A stretch of 41,239 nucleotides of DNA from Flavobacterium sp. (GTDB lineage: Bacteria; Bacteroidota; Bacteroidia; Flavobacteriales; Flavobacteriaceae), in NCBI RefSeq assembly GCF_025352015.1, contig NZ_JANXUG010000014.1, forward strand, positions 1-41,239, read 5' to 3'. A program made the translations under genes and the position numbers. This document shows, in pieces, positions 16,492 through 24,841 of this stretch. The notes under the pieces were generated by a model. The model was not told where the DNA came from. It searched no databases and worked only from the letters and a program-made list of their open reading frames with translations. The first letter of the stretch is position 1. Every line of letters starts with the position of its first letter.

Positions 16492-17085
16492 TTAATTTTT
16501 AAAAAAACTTTCCGGATAAATTATTATTTTGAACACATAAATCGGTGCGTCAAAAGTTCTTGTCAGCACCGATTTTTTATTAAAAAGGCTTCTGTATCCT
16601 ACACCAGCACCAGCTCCTATCCATGGTAAAATTTTATAATTTACTTGTCCCGAAATTTCATTAATATATAAATCTACAGTAGCTTCTTTCACAATATCAT
16701 TGTTAACTTCACGAATAAAAGTTGGTCTTCCGTAACCAATTTGTTCCGTAACAAAACACTCAAAACTTTTATTTTTATACAAAATCCAATCATTAAAAAT
16801 ACTTCCATACCAAAAATTAATATCATTCTCAACCTCGGCATTGGTTCTTGTATCTGTATATCGCAATCTTACAGGATTAATAATAAAAGAGACTCCGAGC
16901 CCTAATCGCGTCAGTTTCTTATATTGAATTCCCAACTTTGCACCAAAAAGAATTACTTCATTACTATGAATTTTTGAAAAACGATTATCCAACTGAAAAT
17001 TGAATCGCCATTTCTTGGGTGTTTCAACTTGAGCTTGGATTTGTATAAAGCAAATTAAAAAAAAAAGAGCGGTATAGCGCTTCAT
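16492..17085 (-). CDS. hypothetical exported beta-barrel-like protein
   Basis: 197-residue protein with signal peptide MKRYTALFFLICFIQIQAQ. The body alternates polar and hydrophobic residues in short strands ending in aromatic residues (FNFQLDNRFSKIH, LGIQYKKLTRLGLGVSFI, FWYGSIFNDWILYKN, GQVNYKILPWIGAGAGVGYR), as in small outer-membrane barrels. The final strand ends in YVFKIIIYPESFFKN, with a terminal aromatic region expected for BAM substrates. Function unknown. ATG 17085 is used, not the GTG two codons earlier. It is convergent with the small ORF at 16281 and divergent from fabD. Confidence 0.7.
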   Translation of the reverse strand: MKRYTALFFLICFIQIQAQVETPKKWRFNFQLDNRFSKIHSNEVILFGAKLGIQYKKLTRLGLGVSFIINPVRLRYTDTRTNAEVENDINFWYGSIFNDWILYKNKSFECFVTEQIGYGRPTFIREVNNDIVKEATVDLYINEISGQVNYKILPWIGAGAGVGYRSLFNKKSVLTRTFDAPIYVFKIIIYPESFFKN

Positions 17086-17188
17086 TATCACTATTGGTTA
17101 GGGCGAGTACTTTAGAATTTATAAATCTACAAAAGTTTAATTTCTCTACTATTTTTTTAACATTTCGACTTAAAATGTCTTTTTTTGC

Positions 17189-17196
17189 TACTTTTG
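17189..17196 (+). promoter_or_regulatory. -7 promoter box (TACTTTTG) of fabD
   Basis: Exact TAnnTTTG match 39 bases before ATG 17236. A TTTCG at 17163-17167 could serve as a weak -33 box (21-bp spacing). Confidence 0.6.
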
Positions 17197-17235
17197 CTCG
17201 AAATAAAAATTAAAATAATTAGTTAAAAACAAACC

Positions 17236-18105
17236 ATGAAAGCATATATCTTCCCGGGACAAGGCGCACAATTTACAGGAATGGGTAAAGAACTATACGA
17301 AAACTCGGTTTTAGCCAAAGAACTGTTTGAAAAAGCGAATAACGTTTTAGGTTTTAGAATAACCGATATTATGTTTGAAGGTACCGCCGAGGAACTGAAA
17401 GAAACCAAAGTAACGCAACCCGCCGTGTTTTTACACTCGGTGATTTTAGCCAAAACATTAAACATCAAACCCGATATGGTTGCGGGACATTCGTTGGGCG
17501 AATTTTCGGCCTTGGTTGCCAATGGGACTTTGACATTTGAAGACGGATTAAAATTGGTTTCAAAAAGGGCTTTAGCCATGCAAAAAGCTTGTGAAATTAC
17601 TCCTTCAACAATGGCGGCAGTTTTAGGTTTAGACGATACTATTGTGGAAGACGTTTGCGCTTCCATTGACGGAATTGTAGTTGCGGCAAACTACAACTGC
17701 CCGGGACAATTAGTAATATCTGGAGAATACAGCGCAGTAACATTGGCATGCGAAAAAATGAAAGAAGCGGGAGCAAAACGCGCTTTATTATTACCTGTTG
17801 GCGGTGCATTTCACTCACCCATGATGGAGCCTGCCAGAGAAGAACTAGCAGCAGCAATTGAAGCTACTACTTTCGCAACCCCAAATTGTCCAGTATATCA
17901 GAATGTTACCGCTAAAGCAGTGTCTGATGCCACTGAAATAAAGAAAAATTTAATTATTCAACTTACGGCACCTGTACGATGGACACAATCCGTGCAACAA
18001 ATGATTCAAGACGAAGCAACTAGTTTTACTGAAGTAGGTCCCGGAAAAGTATTGGTTGGATTGGTAAATAAAATTGATAAAGAAGTAGAAACGATTTCTG
18101 CTTAA
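17236..18105 (+). CDS. fabD: [acyl-carrier-protein] S-malonyltransferase
   Basis: Transfers malonyl from malonyl-CoA to acyl carrier protein for fatty-acid chain elongation. The 289-residue single domain starts with the FPGQGAQ motif (6-12). The nucleophile Ser86 is in GHSLGEFSA and the catalytic His193 in AFHSPMM; the C-terminal EVGPGKVL is typical. It is not clustered with other fab genes here, as is common in flavobacteria. It has its own promoter and no clear terminator; the following 500 bases hold only gene relics. Confidence 0.97.
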   Translation: MKAYIFPGQGAQFTGMGKELYENSVLAKELFEKANNVLGFRITDIMFEGTAEELKETKVTQPAVFLHSVILAKTLNIKPDMVAGHSLGEFSALVANGTLTFEDGLKLVSKRALAMQKACEITPSTMAAVLGLDDTIVEDVCASIDGIVVAANYNCPGQLVISGEYSAVTLACEKMKEAGAKRALLLPVGGAFHSPMMEPAREELAAAIEATTFATPNCPVYQNVTAKAVSDATEIKKNLIIQLTAPVRWTQSVQQMIQDEATSFTEVGPGKVLVGLVNKIDKEVETISA

Positions 18106-18189
18106 TCACATCTAACGATAAATAAAATTTCTCATAGCGGAAGTTACGAGTATTATTTTATATTTAATTGATAATTAAATACATGAACC

Positions 18190-18411
18190 ATGAAAAATAG
18201 TTCAAAAATATTCAAATTAGTGAGTTTTAATTTTTTTCTTTTAGCATCAATCTTTCTCACTGCTCAAAATAATTCAAATTATTTTAAAACAGATGATGGC
18301 GGCTTCCACTTTAACTGAATAATACTCAACATTTGTGCCTTAAATATTCCATCACTTTCCACTGACGTTATTAAAGTATTTCCAAATCCCACTATAATAA
18401 ATTTATTGTAG
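18190..18411 (+). pseudogene. degenerate T9SS cargo gene (signal peptide and sorting-domain start only)
   Basis: ATG 18190 opens a frame with a clear signal peptide (FFLLASIFLTAQ) and 18 more residues, ending at TGA 18316. In the same frame downstream, 18367-18408 reads VIKVFPNPTIINLL, the opening of a T9SS type A sorting domain, then TAG at 18409. The central domain and the rest of the sorting domain are missing, so this is a cargo gene reduced by deletion and stop codons. A further open stretch in another frame (18413-18493, DSLDNGDYPFKLINLAVDY) may be another scrap of it. No gene is seen otherwise between 18106 and 18555. Confidence 0.7.
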
Positions 18412-18554
18412 ACCTGACAGTTTGGACAATGGCGATTACCCTTTTAAATTAATCAATTTAGCAGTTGATTACAGATACAGAAAAAATCAGTAAAAGGAAT
18501 AATCAACTTAAAAAGACTTTTTTGATTATTAGTTTATTTATGGGATTTATTTTC

Positions 18555-18562
18555 TAACTTTG
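18555..18562 (+). promoter_or_regulatory. -7 promoter box (TAACTTTG) of the 95-residue lipoprotein gene
   Basis: Exact TAnnTTTG match 53 bases before ATG 18616. Confidence 0.55.
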
Positions 18563-18615
18563 AATGATACAAAATCCCAGATGTTTAAAAAAATTATTAA
18601 AAACTAAATTATAAC

Positions 18616-18903
18616 ATGAAAAAATTATCTTTTTATCTTTCGTTTGTTGCCATTTTAATCAGCTTTGCCAGTATGCAGACTCTAATTTCCTGTCAAGAAA
18701 AAACCAAAGAAAAACTTGAGGATGCGAAAGATGCAATTAAAGAAGAGGTAAAAGAAACCATTGATTCTGCAAAAATTAAAGCCGAAGCTAGGTTGGATTC
18801 AGCCAAAATTAAAGCAAAAGCAAAAGTAGACAGCATTAAATTAAAAGGAGCTGAAAAAATGGAAGCGACAGCAAAAAAAATTAAAGAATCGGTAAGCAAA
18901 TAA
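18616..18903 (+). CDS. small lysine-rich helical lipoprotein
   Basis: 95 residues. A lipoprotein signal with lipobox LISC (Cys26) is followed by about 69 residues of Lys-, Glu- and Ala-rich helix with repeating units (DSAKIKAEARL, DSAKIKAKAKV, DSIKLKGAEKM), free of Pro and aromatic residues after the lipobox. This resembles LEA/apolipoprotein-like or YtxH-like amphipathic helices. It is anchored in a membrane with a rod-like domain facing the periplasm; envelope stress protection or spacing is only a guess. The gene stands alone with its own promoter and terminator. A second small lipoprotein of the same build lies at 24842. Confidence 0.8.
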   Translation: MKKLSFYLSFVAILISFASMQTLISCQEKTKEKLEDAKDAIKEEVKETIDSAKIKAEARLDSAKIKAKAKVDSIKLKGAEKMEATAKKIKESVSK

Positions 18904-18904
18904 T

Positions 18905-18932
18905 AAAAAAAGCTCCAATAGAGCTTTTTTTT
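18905..18932. terminator. bidirectional terminator between lipoprotein gene and galE
   Basis: AAAAAAAGCTC/GAGCTTTTTTT stem with loop CAATA and T-runs on both strands. It serves the convergent genes at 18616 and galE, whose stop begins at 18939. Confidence 0.8.
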
Positions 18933-18938
18933 ATAAAA

Positions 18939-19952
18939 TTAAGTTCTTATTTTTTGTTCCCATTTCCAAGCCGATGCCAGACTTACTTCGAGTGAAGTTT
19001 CAGCTATCCATCCCAAAATTTTATTCGCTTTTTCGGTATTGGCATAAGCAGAGATAACGTCTCCAACTCTTCTATCCACAATTCTATGATTCAATTGCTT
19101 TCCAGAGACTTTTTCAAACGCTTTAATAACTTCTAGAACTGAACTGCCCGTTCCCGTCCCTAAATTGAAGATTTCGACTTTTTCTACATTGTCCTTTTTT
19201 AATAATCTTTGCAAAGCAATGACATGGGCTTTTGCCAAATCGACAACGTGAATATAATCGCGAATACAGGTTCCGTCCGGCGTTGAATAATCGTTGCCAT
19301 AAACAGATAATTCATTTCGCATACCTATTGCTGTTTGCGTAATGAATGGCACCAAATTTTGTGGCACGCCCAGAGGCAATTCCCCTATTTCAGCACTTGA
19401 ATGTGCGCCAATTGGATTGAAATAACGCAATAAAATTGAATTCAAATTAGTTACTCTTGCTACATCTTGAATAATTTCTTCACCTATTTGTTTAGTATTT
19501 CCGTAGGGCGAAATTGCTGGTTGTATTGAAGCATCTTCGGTAATCGGCATTTTTTCGGCTTGACCGTAAACGGTACATGAGGAACTGAAAATGAAATTAG
19601 CTTGTGGTAATTTTGTCATTTCCTGCAAAAGATAAACCAGTGCATTGATGTTGTTTTCATAATACAATAACGGTTTTTCAACGCTTTCGCCAACAGCTTT
19701 TGAGGCTGCAAAATGAATCACGCCAGCAACATCTTTATTTCTTTTGAAGAAATTTTGAACTGCTGATTTTTCTCTAACATCAATGTTTTCAAATAATGGC
19801 TTTTTATTGGTAATTCTTTCGATACCATCAAGAACATTAATAGAAGAATTAGAAAGATTGTCAATGACAATTACCTCAAAACCTTCATTTTGTAACTCTA
19901 CAACTGTATGTGAACCTATAAATCCTAAACCGCCAGTTACTAGTATTTTCAT
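18939..19952 (-). CDS. galE: UDP-glucose 4-epimerase
   Basis: Interconverts UDP-glucose and UDP-galactose for surface polysaccharide or galactose use. The 337-residue short-chain dehydrogenase fold has NAD-binding GGLGFIG (7-13), the substrate segment FSSSCTVYG (122-130) and the catalytic Tyr150/Lys154 in SPYGNTKQ. The GalE-typical PIGAHSSAEIGE and GDVISAYANTEKA are present. It lies 65 bases downstream of the DegT aminotransferase gene, same strand, with a perfect 22-bp inverted repeat between them and no promoter box of its own, so it is probably cotranscribed. Confidence 0.95.
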   Translation of the reverse strand: MKILVTGGLGFIGSHTVVELQNEGFEVIVIDNLSNSSINVLDGIERITNKKPLFENIDVREKSAVQNFFKRNKDVAGVIHFAASKAVGESVEKPLLYYENNINALVYLLQEMTKLPQANFIFSSSCTVYGQAEKMPITEDASIQPAISPYGNTKQIGEEIIQDVARVTNLNSILLRYFNPIGAHSSAEIGELPLGVPQNLVPFITQTAIGMRNELSVYGNDYSTPDGTCIRDYIHVVDLAKAHVIALQRLLKKDNVEKVEIFNLGTGTGSSVLEVIKAFEKVSGKQLNHRIVDRRVGDVISAYANTEKANKILGWIAETSLEVSLASAWKWEQKIRT

Positions 19953-19966
19953 AAATTAAGTTGTCA

Positions 19967-20018
19967 GTTGATGGTTTATAGTTGTTAGATGAAAGACTAA
20001 CAACTATAAACCATCAAC
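19967..20018. repeat. perfect 22-bp inverted repeat with 8-nt loop
   Basis: The arm 19967-19988 is exactly complementary to 19997-20018, with loop ATGAAAGA. The right arm ends on the first base of the stop codon of the DegT aminotransferase gene. It fills the gap to galE. With no T-run it is unlikely to be a simple terminator; mRNA processing, partial attenuation or a dispersed intergenic repeat are possible. Confidence 0.85.
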
Positions 20019-21148
20019 TATTTTAAATATTCTAAAACGCTATCCGCAATAAATTTGATTTGCTCATCATCCAATTCGGTGTGCATTGGCAACGAAATTA
20101 CTTCTTTCACCAATTGATTGGTTACAGGAAAATCTTCTTCTTTGTATCTACTATCTGCATAGGCTTTTTGAGAATGCAGCGGAATTGGGTAATAAATTGC
20201 GCACGGAATTCCTTTGTCTAATAAATGTTGCATCAATGCATCTCGATCAGCATTTATAATTCGCAAAGTATATTGATGAAAAACGTGGCAATCACAAAGA
20301 TCACAAATCATTGGTGCAATGATATTTTTGTGCCCTGTAAAAGCGACCGAATATTTTCGAGCTACATTTTGTCTTGCTTCGTTATAGCTATTCAACAAAG
20401 GTAATTTAGCATTCAAAACAGCTGCTTGAACGCTGTCCAAACGAGAATTTACCCCTACGGCATCATGGTGATAACGCACGTACATTCCGTGATTTACAAT
20501 GCCGCGAATAGTGTGAGCTAAAGTATCATCATTAGTAAAAATGGCTCCACCATCTCCGTAACAACCTAAATTTTTAGAGGGAAAGAATGAGGTTGATGAT
20601 ACATGGCCAATCGTTCCAGCTTTCTTTTTAGTTCCGTCGGAAAATTTACAATTGGCTCCAATTGCCTGCGCATTATCTTCAATTACGTACAAATTATGTT
20701 CTTTAGCAATTTGCATAATCGCTTCCATATTGGCAGCTCTTCCGAACAAATGCACCGGAACAATGGCTTTAGTTTTTGGAGTGATAGCTTTCTTAATCGC
20801 CTCAATTGAGATATTCATATTTACAAAATCAACATCGACTAAAACTGGCGTTAATTGTAACAAAGCAATCACTTCAACTGTGGCAGCAAAAGTAAAATCG
20901 GCGGTAATAACCTCATCGCCAGGTTTTAATCCCAATCCCATCATGGCAATTTGCAAAGCGTCGGTTCCATTAGCACATGGGATTACGTGTTTTACATCTA
21001 AATACTGCTCAAGATTTTTTTGGAATTCGTGAACTTTTGGTCCATTAATGTATGTTGTTGTGTCTAAAACTTCCTGAATAGAAGCGTCAACGGTAGCTTT
21101 TATTTTTTCGTATTGACTTTTAAGGTCAACCATTTGAATTTTTCTCAT
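20018..21148 (-). CDS. DegT/DnrJ/EryC1/StrS family sugar aminotransferase
   Basis: 376-residue PLP-dependent enzyme of the nucleotide-sugar aminotransferase family. Visible signatures are MVDLKSQYEKIKATVD (6-21), the glycine turn CANGTDALQIAM (58-69), PVHLFGRAANM, and the lysine region STSFFPSKNLGCYGDGG with the Schiff-base Lys192. Members transaminate UDP- or dTDP-keto sugars for lipopolysaccharide, S-layer or capsule glycans. The specific sugar cannot be told. ATG 21148 is chosen because a minus-strand promoter box lies just upstream; a longer frame to 21208 overlaps it. It probably forms an operon with galE. Confidence 0.9.
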   Translation of the reverse strand: MRKIQMVDLKSQYEKIKATVDASIQEVLDTTTYINGPKVHEFQKNLEQYLDVKHVIPCANGTDALQIAMMGLGLKPGDEVITADFTFAATVEVIALLQLTPVLVDVDFVNMNISIEAIKKAITPKTKAIVPVHLFGRAANMEAIMQIAKEHNLYVIEDNAQAIGANCKFSDGTKKKAGTIGHVSSTSFFPSKNLGCYGDGGAIFTNDDTLAHTIRGIVNHGMYVRYHHDAVGVNSRLDSVQAAVLNAKLPLLNSYNEARQNVARKYSVAFTGHKNIIAPMICDLCDCHVFHQYTLRIINADRDALMQHLLDKGIPCAIYYPIPLHSQKAYADSRYKEEDFPVTNQLVKEVISLPMHTELDDEQIKFIADSVLEYLK

Positions 21149-21167
21149 TATTCTGAATTTTAAGTTG

Positions 21168-21175
21168 CAAAAGTA
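21168..21175 (-). promoter_or_regulatory. -7 promoter box (minus strand TACTTTTG) of the DegT-galE unit
   Basis: The plus strand reads CAAAAGTA, an exact TAnnTTTG match on the minus strand, 19 bases before ATG 21148. Confidence 0.6.
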
Positions 21176-21242
21176 AGAAATTCTAAAGTAGAATTTCATC
21201 TTCCGCAAAAGAAACGTATTTTAGCGCAACAAATTTTTTAGG

Positions 21243-22499
21243 ATGCTTTTTCTGTATAATTTATTGTTGTTTTTCGTATTACAAGTTCTAAAATTGTTGG
21301 CGCTTTTTAATCCCAAAATAAAGCTATTTGTGAATGGAAGAAAGTCGGTTTTTCAAACTTTAGAACTTAAAATCAATTCCAAAGATAAGTCCATTTGGTT
21401 TCATGCTGCCTCTTTAGGCGAATATGAGCAAGGATTGCCTGTGATAGAAAAAATAAAAGTTCAGTTTCCGAATCATAAAATTGTTTTGACTTTCTTTTCG
21501 CCTTCGGGTTATGAAGTGCGAAAAAATAATCCTATTGCTGATGTTACCATTTATCTGCCTTTAGATACAAATTCTAATGCAAAACAATTTCTAAAACTGG
21601 TACATCCCGATTTGGTTTTCTTCATCAAATATGAATATTGGCCAAATTATTTGAATGAATTAAAGAAAGGCGGCATCAAAATCTATTTGATTTCAGGGAT
21701 TTTTAGGCAAAATCAGGCTTTTTTCAAATGGTATGGCGGGTTTTACCGAAACGCCTTAAAGTCATTCGATTACTTTTTTGTGCAAAATGAAAGTTCAAAA
21801 TTATTGCTTCTAAAATTGGGCTTCAATAATGTAAAAATCTCTGGCGATACCCGTTTTGACCGTGTAGTTGCTATTTTGGAACGCGATAATTCATTAGATT
21901 TTATTGAACAATTTAAAAAAAATTCCTCGACCGCGCTCGGAATGACAAAATTGATTGTAATAGGGAGTTCATGGCCAAAAGACGAAAGTTTGTTGGTGAA
22001 TTATATCAACCAAACCAATGAGAAAGTAAAATTCATCATCGCGCCACACAATATTAAAACGGAACAAATTCAGGAATTGAAAAGCTCTATTTCTAAAAAA
22101 GTGATTTTGTTTTCAGAAAAAGAAAACATTGATTTATCTGATTACGATGTTTTAATTGTTGATACCATTGGTATCTTGACCAAAATCTACAGTTATGCAG
22201 CTATTGCCTATGTGGGGGGTGGTTTTGGGAATCCGGGCGTTCATAATATTTTGGAACCAGCAACTTTTGGAATTCCTATTATTATTGGACCTAATTTTTC
22301 GCATTTTGCCGAAGCCGTTGCCCTTGTGCATCAAGAAGGTTGTGTATCAATCTCGAATCAAAAAGAACTTAATGACGCGTTTTCTAATTTGATTTCAAAT
22401 GACGACATTCGTCACGAAAAAGGTCATATTTGCAGCACTTTTATACAAATGAATAAAGGGGCAACAACAATTATTTTAAACCATATTAGTAACAATTAA
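21243..22499 (+). CDS. waaA: 3-deoxy-D-manno-octulosonic acid transferase
   Basis: WaaA (KdtA) adds Kdo from CMP-Kdo to lipid A precursor at the inner face of the cytoplasmic membrane. The 418 residues include an N-terminal membrane anchor (1-22). The GT30 motif HAASLGEYEQG has the catalytic-base Glu60. Also present are SGTRFDR-like SGDTRFDRVV and the C-terminal nucleotide-binding GGGFGNPGVHNILEPA. It is divergent from the DegT-galE unit, which fits a surface-glycan neighbourhood. The S46 peptidase gene follows after 36 bases and may be cotranscribed. Confidence 0.93.
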   Translation: MLFLYNLLLFFVLQVLKLLALFNPKIKLFVNGRKSVFQTLELKINSKDKSIWFHAASLGEYEQGLPVIEKIKVQFPNHKIVLTFFSPSGYEVRKNNPIADVTIYLPLDTNSNAKQFLKLVHPDLVFFIKYEYWPNYLNELKKGGIKIYLISGIFRQNQAFFKWYGGFYRNALKSFDYFFVQNESSKLLLLKLGFNNVKISGDTRFDRVVAILERDNSLDFIEQFKKNSSTALGMTKLIVIGSSWPKDESLLVNYINQTNEKVKFIIAPHNIKTEQIQELKSSISKKVILFSEKENIDLSDYDVLIVDTIGILTKIYSYAAIAYVGGGFGNPGVHNILEPATFGIPIIIGPNFSHFAEAVALVHQEGCVSISNQKELNDAFSNLISNDDIRHEKGHICSTFIQMNKGATTIILNHISNN

Positions 22500-22535
22500 A
22501 ACCAAAAAAACACTAATTATCAGAACCATAACATT

Positions 22536-24683
22536 ATGAAATTTTTAAAATTATTACTATTAATCTGTTTTGTACAAGCGAGTGCCCAGCAAGGTGGCAT
22601 GTGGATACCTTCTTTATTAAAAGGGATGAACGAAACCGAAATGAAAAATCTTGGAATGAAAATATCGGCTGAAGATATTTATTCTGTCAACAAATCGAGC
22701 TTAAAAGATGCTGTTCCACAATTTGATGGAGGATGCACTGCTGAAGTTATTTCAGACAAAGGATTGATTTTAACCAATCACCACTGTGGTTTTGAGGCTA
22801 TTCAAACTCATTCATCAGTGGAACACGATTATTTAACCAACGGTTTTTGGGCTTATAAAGTAGAGGATGAATTACCCAATAAGGACATGATTGTTACCTT
22901 TGTTGTAAGAATTGAAGACGTCACCACCAAAGTACTTGATGGAACTACATTGTTGACCATTGAGCAAGAGCGACAAAAAAAAATCCAACAAAACATATCC
23001 GATTTAAGTAAATCATTGCCCAAAGAAAGCTGGCAAGAAAATGTAATCAAAACTTTTTATGACGGAAATCAATACCTTTTGTTTGTTACCGAAACCTTCA
23101 AAGATATCCGATTAGTTGGCGCTCCACCAAGTTCAATAGGAAAATTTGGTTCAGATACAGATAATTGGGTTTGGCCAAGACACACTGGCGATTTCTCATT
23201 ATTTAGAATTTATGCCGATAGAAATAATCGTCCAGCAGAGTATTCGGCGTCCAATGTTCCTTATAAACCAAAATATTTTTTCCCCATTTCTATTAAAGGA
23301 ATAAAAGAAAATGATTTTACCATGGTTATGGGCTACCCGGGCAAGACTCAAGAATATTTGCCTTCATTTGCGGTTGAACAAATAGTTACTACATTGAATC
23401 CAGCTAAAATAGAAGTGCGAGATGCCGCGTTGAAAGTCCAAGATGGATTTATGAGAAAGGACAATGCAATCAAAATTCAATATGCTTCAAAATATGCAAG
23501 TGTTGCGAACTATTGGAAAAAATGGATTGGCGAAACAAAAGGGTTAAAAAAATCAAATGCAATTGCTGTAAAACAACAATTTGAAAAAGATTTTTTAAAA
23601 AAAGTAAACAAAGCCGATAAACAAAAAGAGTATGGTAATTTATTAAACGATTTTGAAAAAAATTATTCCGAAATAAAAGAGTATGCTTTAGCAAGAGATT
23701 TGTTTACCGAAATAGCATTGCGCAATACTGAAATCCTGACACTTGGATACAAACTATACCAATTAGAACAAATATATAACAACAGAGGCGAACAAGCATT
23801 CAAGGATAGAAAAACAAATTTGATAAATGGATTAGACGAATTCTATAAAGATTTTAATCCAAATGTAGATCAAAAAGTGTTTGAGCAATTGATTGGCATT
23901 TATGCAAAAAAATATCCAAAACGATTCTTGCTAAGTACTTTTGAAAACATCAATGCCGAAGCTTTAGCAACAAATGTATTTACAAAATCCCAGCTTATTT
24001 CGTATGATAAAATTAAGACCTTATTAACAGGTGATACTAAAACAGTACTAGAAAATATTAATAAGGATCCTGGTTTTCAGGTAATAAAATCAATGGCTGA
24101 TGGCTATATAAAGAATGTAGCTCCTAAATTTGAAGAGTTGAATTTGAAAAACATCGCTACTCAACGAACTTATATGAAAGCCATTTTAGAATTAAGTCCA
24201 AAGTCGGAACACATTTTTCCTGATGCCAATAGCACGCTGCGAGTAACTTATGGAAAAGTAAAAGGCTATAAACCAAATGACGCCGTTTCGTATGAGCCAT
24301 TTACGTATCTTGATGGGGTTATAGAAAAGTATATTCCAGGAGATTATGAATTTGATATGCCAAAAAAATTAATTGATTTATACAATACAAAAAATTTTGG
24401 TAACTACGCTTCTAATGGAAAAATGCCAGTTAATTTTATTGCAACCAACCATACTACAGGAGGCAATTCAGGTAGTCCAGCTCTTGATGAAAAAGGAAAC
24501 TTAATTGGATTAAATTTTGACAGAGTTTGGGAAGGAACAATGAGTGATATTTATTATTCTCCCGAAATATGTAGAAATATTATGGTAGATATACGATATA
24601 TATTATTCATTATTGATAAATATGCTGGTGCAGAAAACTTGTTAAAAGAATTGAAAATCATTACACAAAAAAATACAAAATAA
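22536..24683 (+). CDS. S46 dipeptidyl peptidase, DPP11-like (Asp/Glu-specific)
   Basis: 715-residue secreted or periplasmic serine peptidase releasing N-terminal dipeptides. Signal peptide MKFLKLLLLICFVQASAQ. The chymotrypsin-like double-barrel triad is visible: His in LILTNHHCGFEAI (82-83), Asp219 in HTGDFSLFR and Ser645 in GGNSGSPALD. Arg663 in LNFDRVWEG lies exactly 18 residues after the catalytic serine. In Porphyromonas gingivalis DPP11 the specificity arginine (Arg673) stands 18 residues after Ser655, whereas DPP7 has Gly there. This points to removal of X-Asp and X-Glu dipeptides. It fits an amino-acid-consuming lifestyle. The central helical lid domain (about 290-560) is complete. Confidence 0.92.
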   Translation: MKFLKLLLLICFVQASAQQGGMWIPSLLKGMNETEMKNLGMKISAEDIYSVNKSSLKDAVPQFDGGCTAEVISDKGLILTNHHCGFEAIQTHSSVEHDYLTNGFWAYKVEDELPNKDMIVTFVVRIEDVTTKVLDGTTLLTIEQERQKKIQQNISDLSKSLPKESWQENVIKTFYDGNQYLLFVTETFKDIRLVGAPPSSIGKFGSDTDNWVWPRHTGDFSLFRIYADRNNRPAEYSASNVPYKPKYFFPISIKGIKENDFTMVMGYPGKTQEYLPSFAVEQIVTTLNPAKIEVRDAALKVQDGFMRKDNAIKIQYASKYASVANYWKKWIGETKGLKKSNAIAVKQQFEKDFLKKVNKADKQKEYGNLLNDFEKNYSEIKEYALARDLFTEIALRNTEILTLGYKLYQLEQIYNNRGEQAFKDRKTNLINGLDEFYKDFNPNVDQKVFEQLIGIYAKKYPKRFLLSTFENINAEALATNVFTKSQLISYDKIKTLLTGDTKTVLENINKDPGFQVIKSMADGYIKNVAPKFEELNLKNIATQRTYMKAILELSPKSEHIFPDANSTLRVTYGKVKGYKPNDAVSYEPFTYLDGVIEKYIPGDYEFDMPKKLIDLYNTKNFGNYASNGKMPVNFIATNHTTGGNSGSPALDEKGNLIGLNFDRVWEGTMSDIYYSPEICRNIMVDIRYILFIIDKYAGAENLLKELKIITQKNTK

Positions 24684-24707
24684 TTTTTTTAACATAATAT
24701 TTGCTTT

Positions 24708-24723
24708 TGGCACGATTGTTGAT
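24708..24723 (+). promoter_or_regulatory. possible sigma-54 promoter (-24/-12) upstream of the Ala-rich lipoprotein gene
   Basis: TGGCACG-ATTG-TTGAT matches the sigma-54 consensus TGGCACG-N4-TTGCW at 11 of 12 fixed positions, with correct spacing. It lies 118 bases before ATG 24842 and upstream of a normal -7 box. Confidence 0.45.
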
Positions 24724-24796
24724 AATAAATGCAAGAAGCAAAATGCGAGTTTTTTAAAAAAATTAAAAAAATTATTTTAACCTATTAAAAAATTTA

Positions 24797-24804
24797 TATC
24801 TTTG
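24797..24804 (+). promoter_or_regulatory. -7 promoter box (TATCTTTG) of the Ala-rich lipoprotein gene
   Basis: Exact TAnnTTTG match 37 bases before ATG 24842. Confidence 0.6.
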
Positions 24805-24841
24805 CATCGAATTAATAATTAACCTTTTATATTTAAGTAAG

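Noticed and set aside
17223..17666. 147-codon minus-strand frame inside fabD
   Set aside because: Shadow frame; fabD is certain from its motifs.
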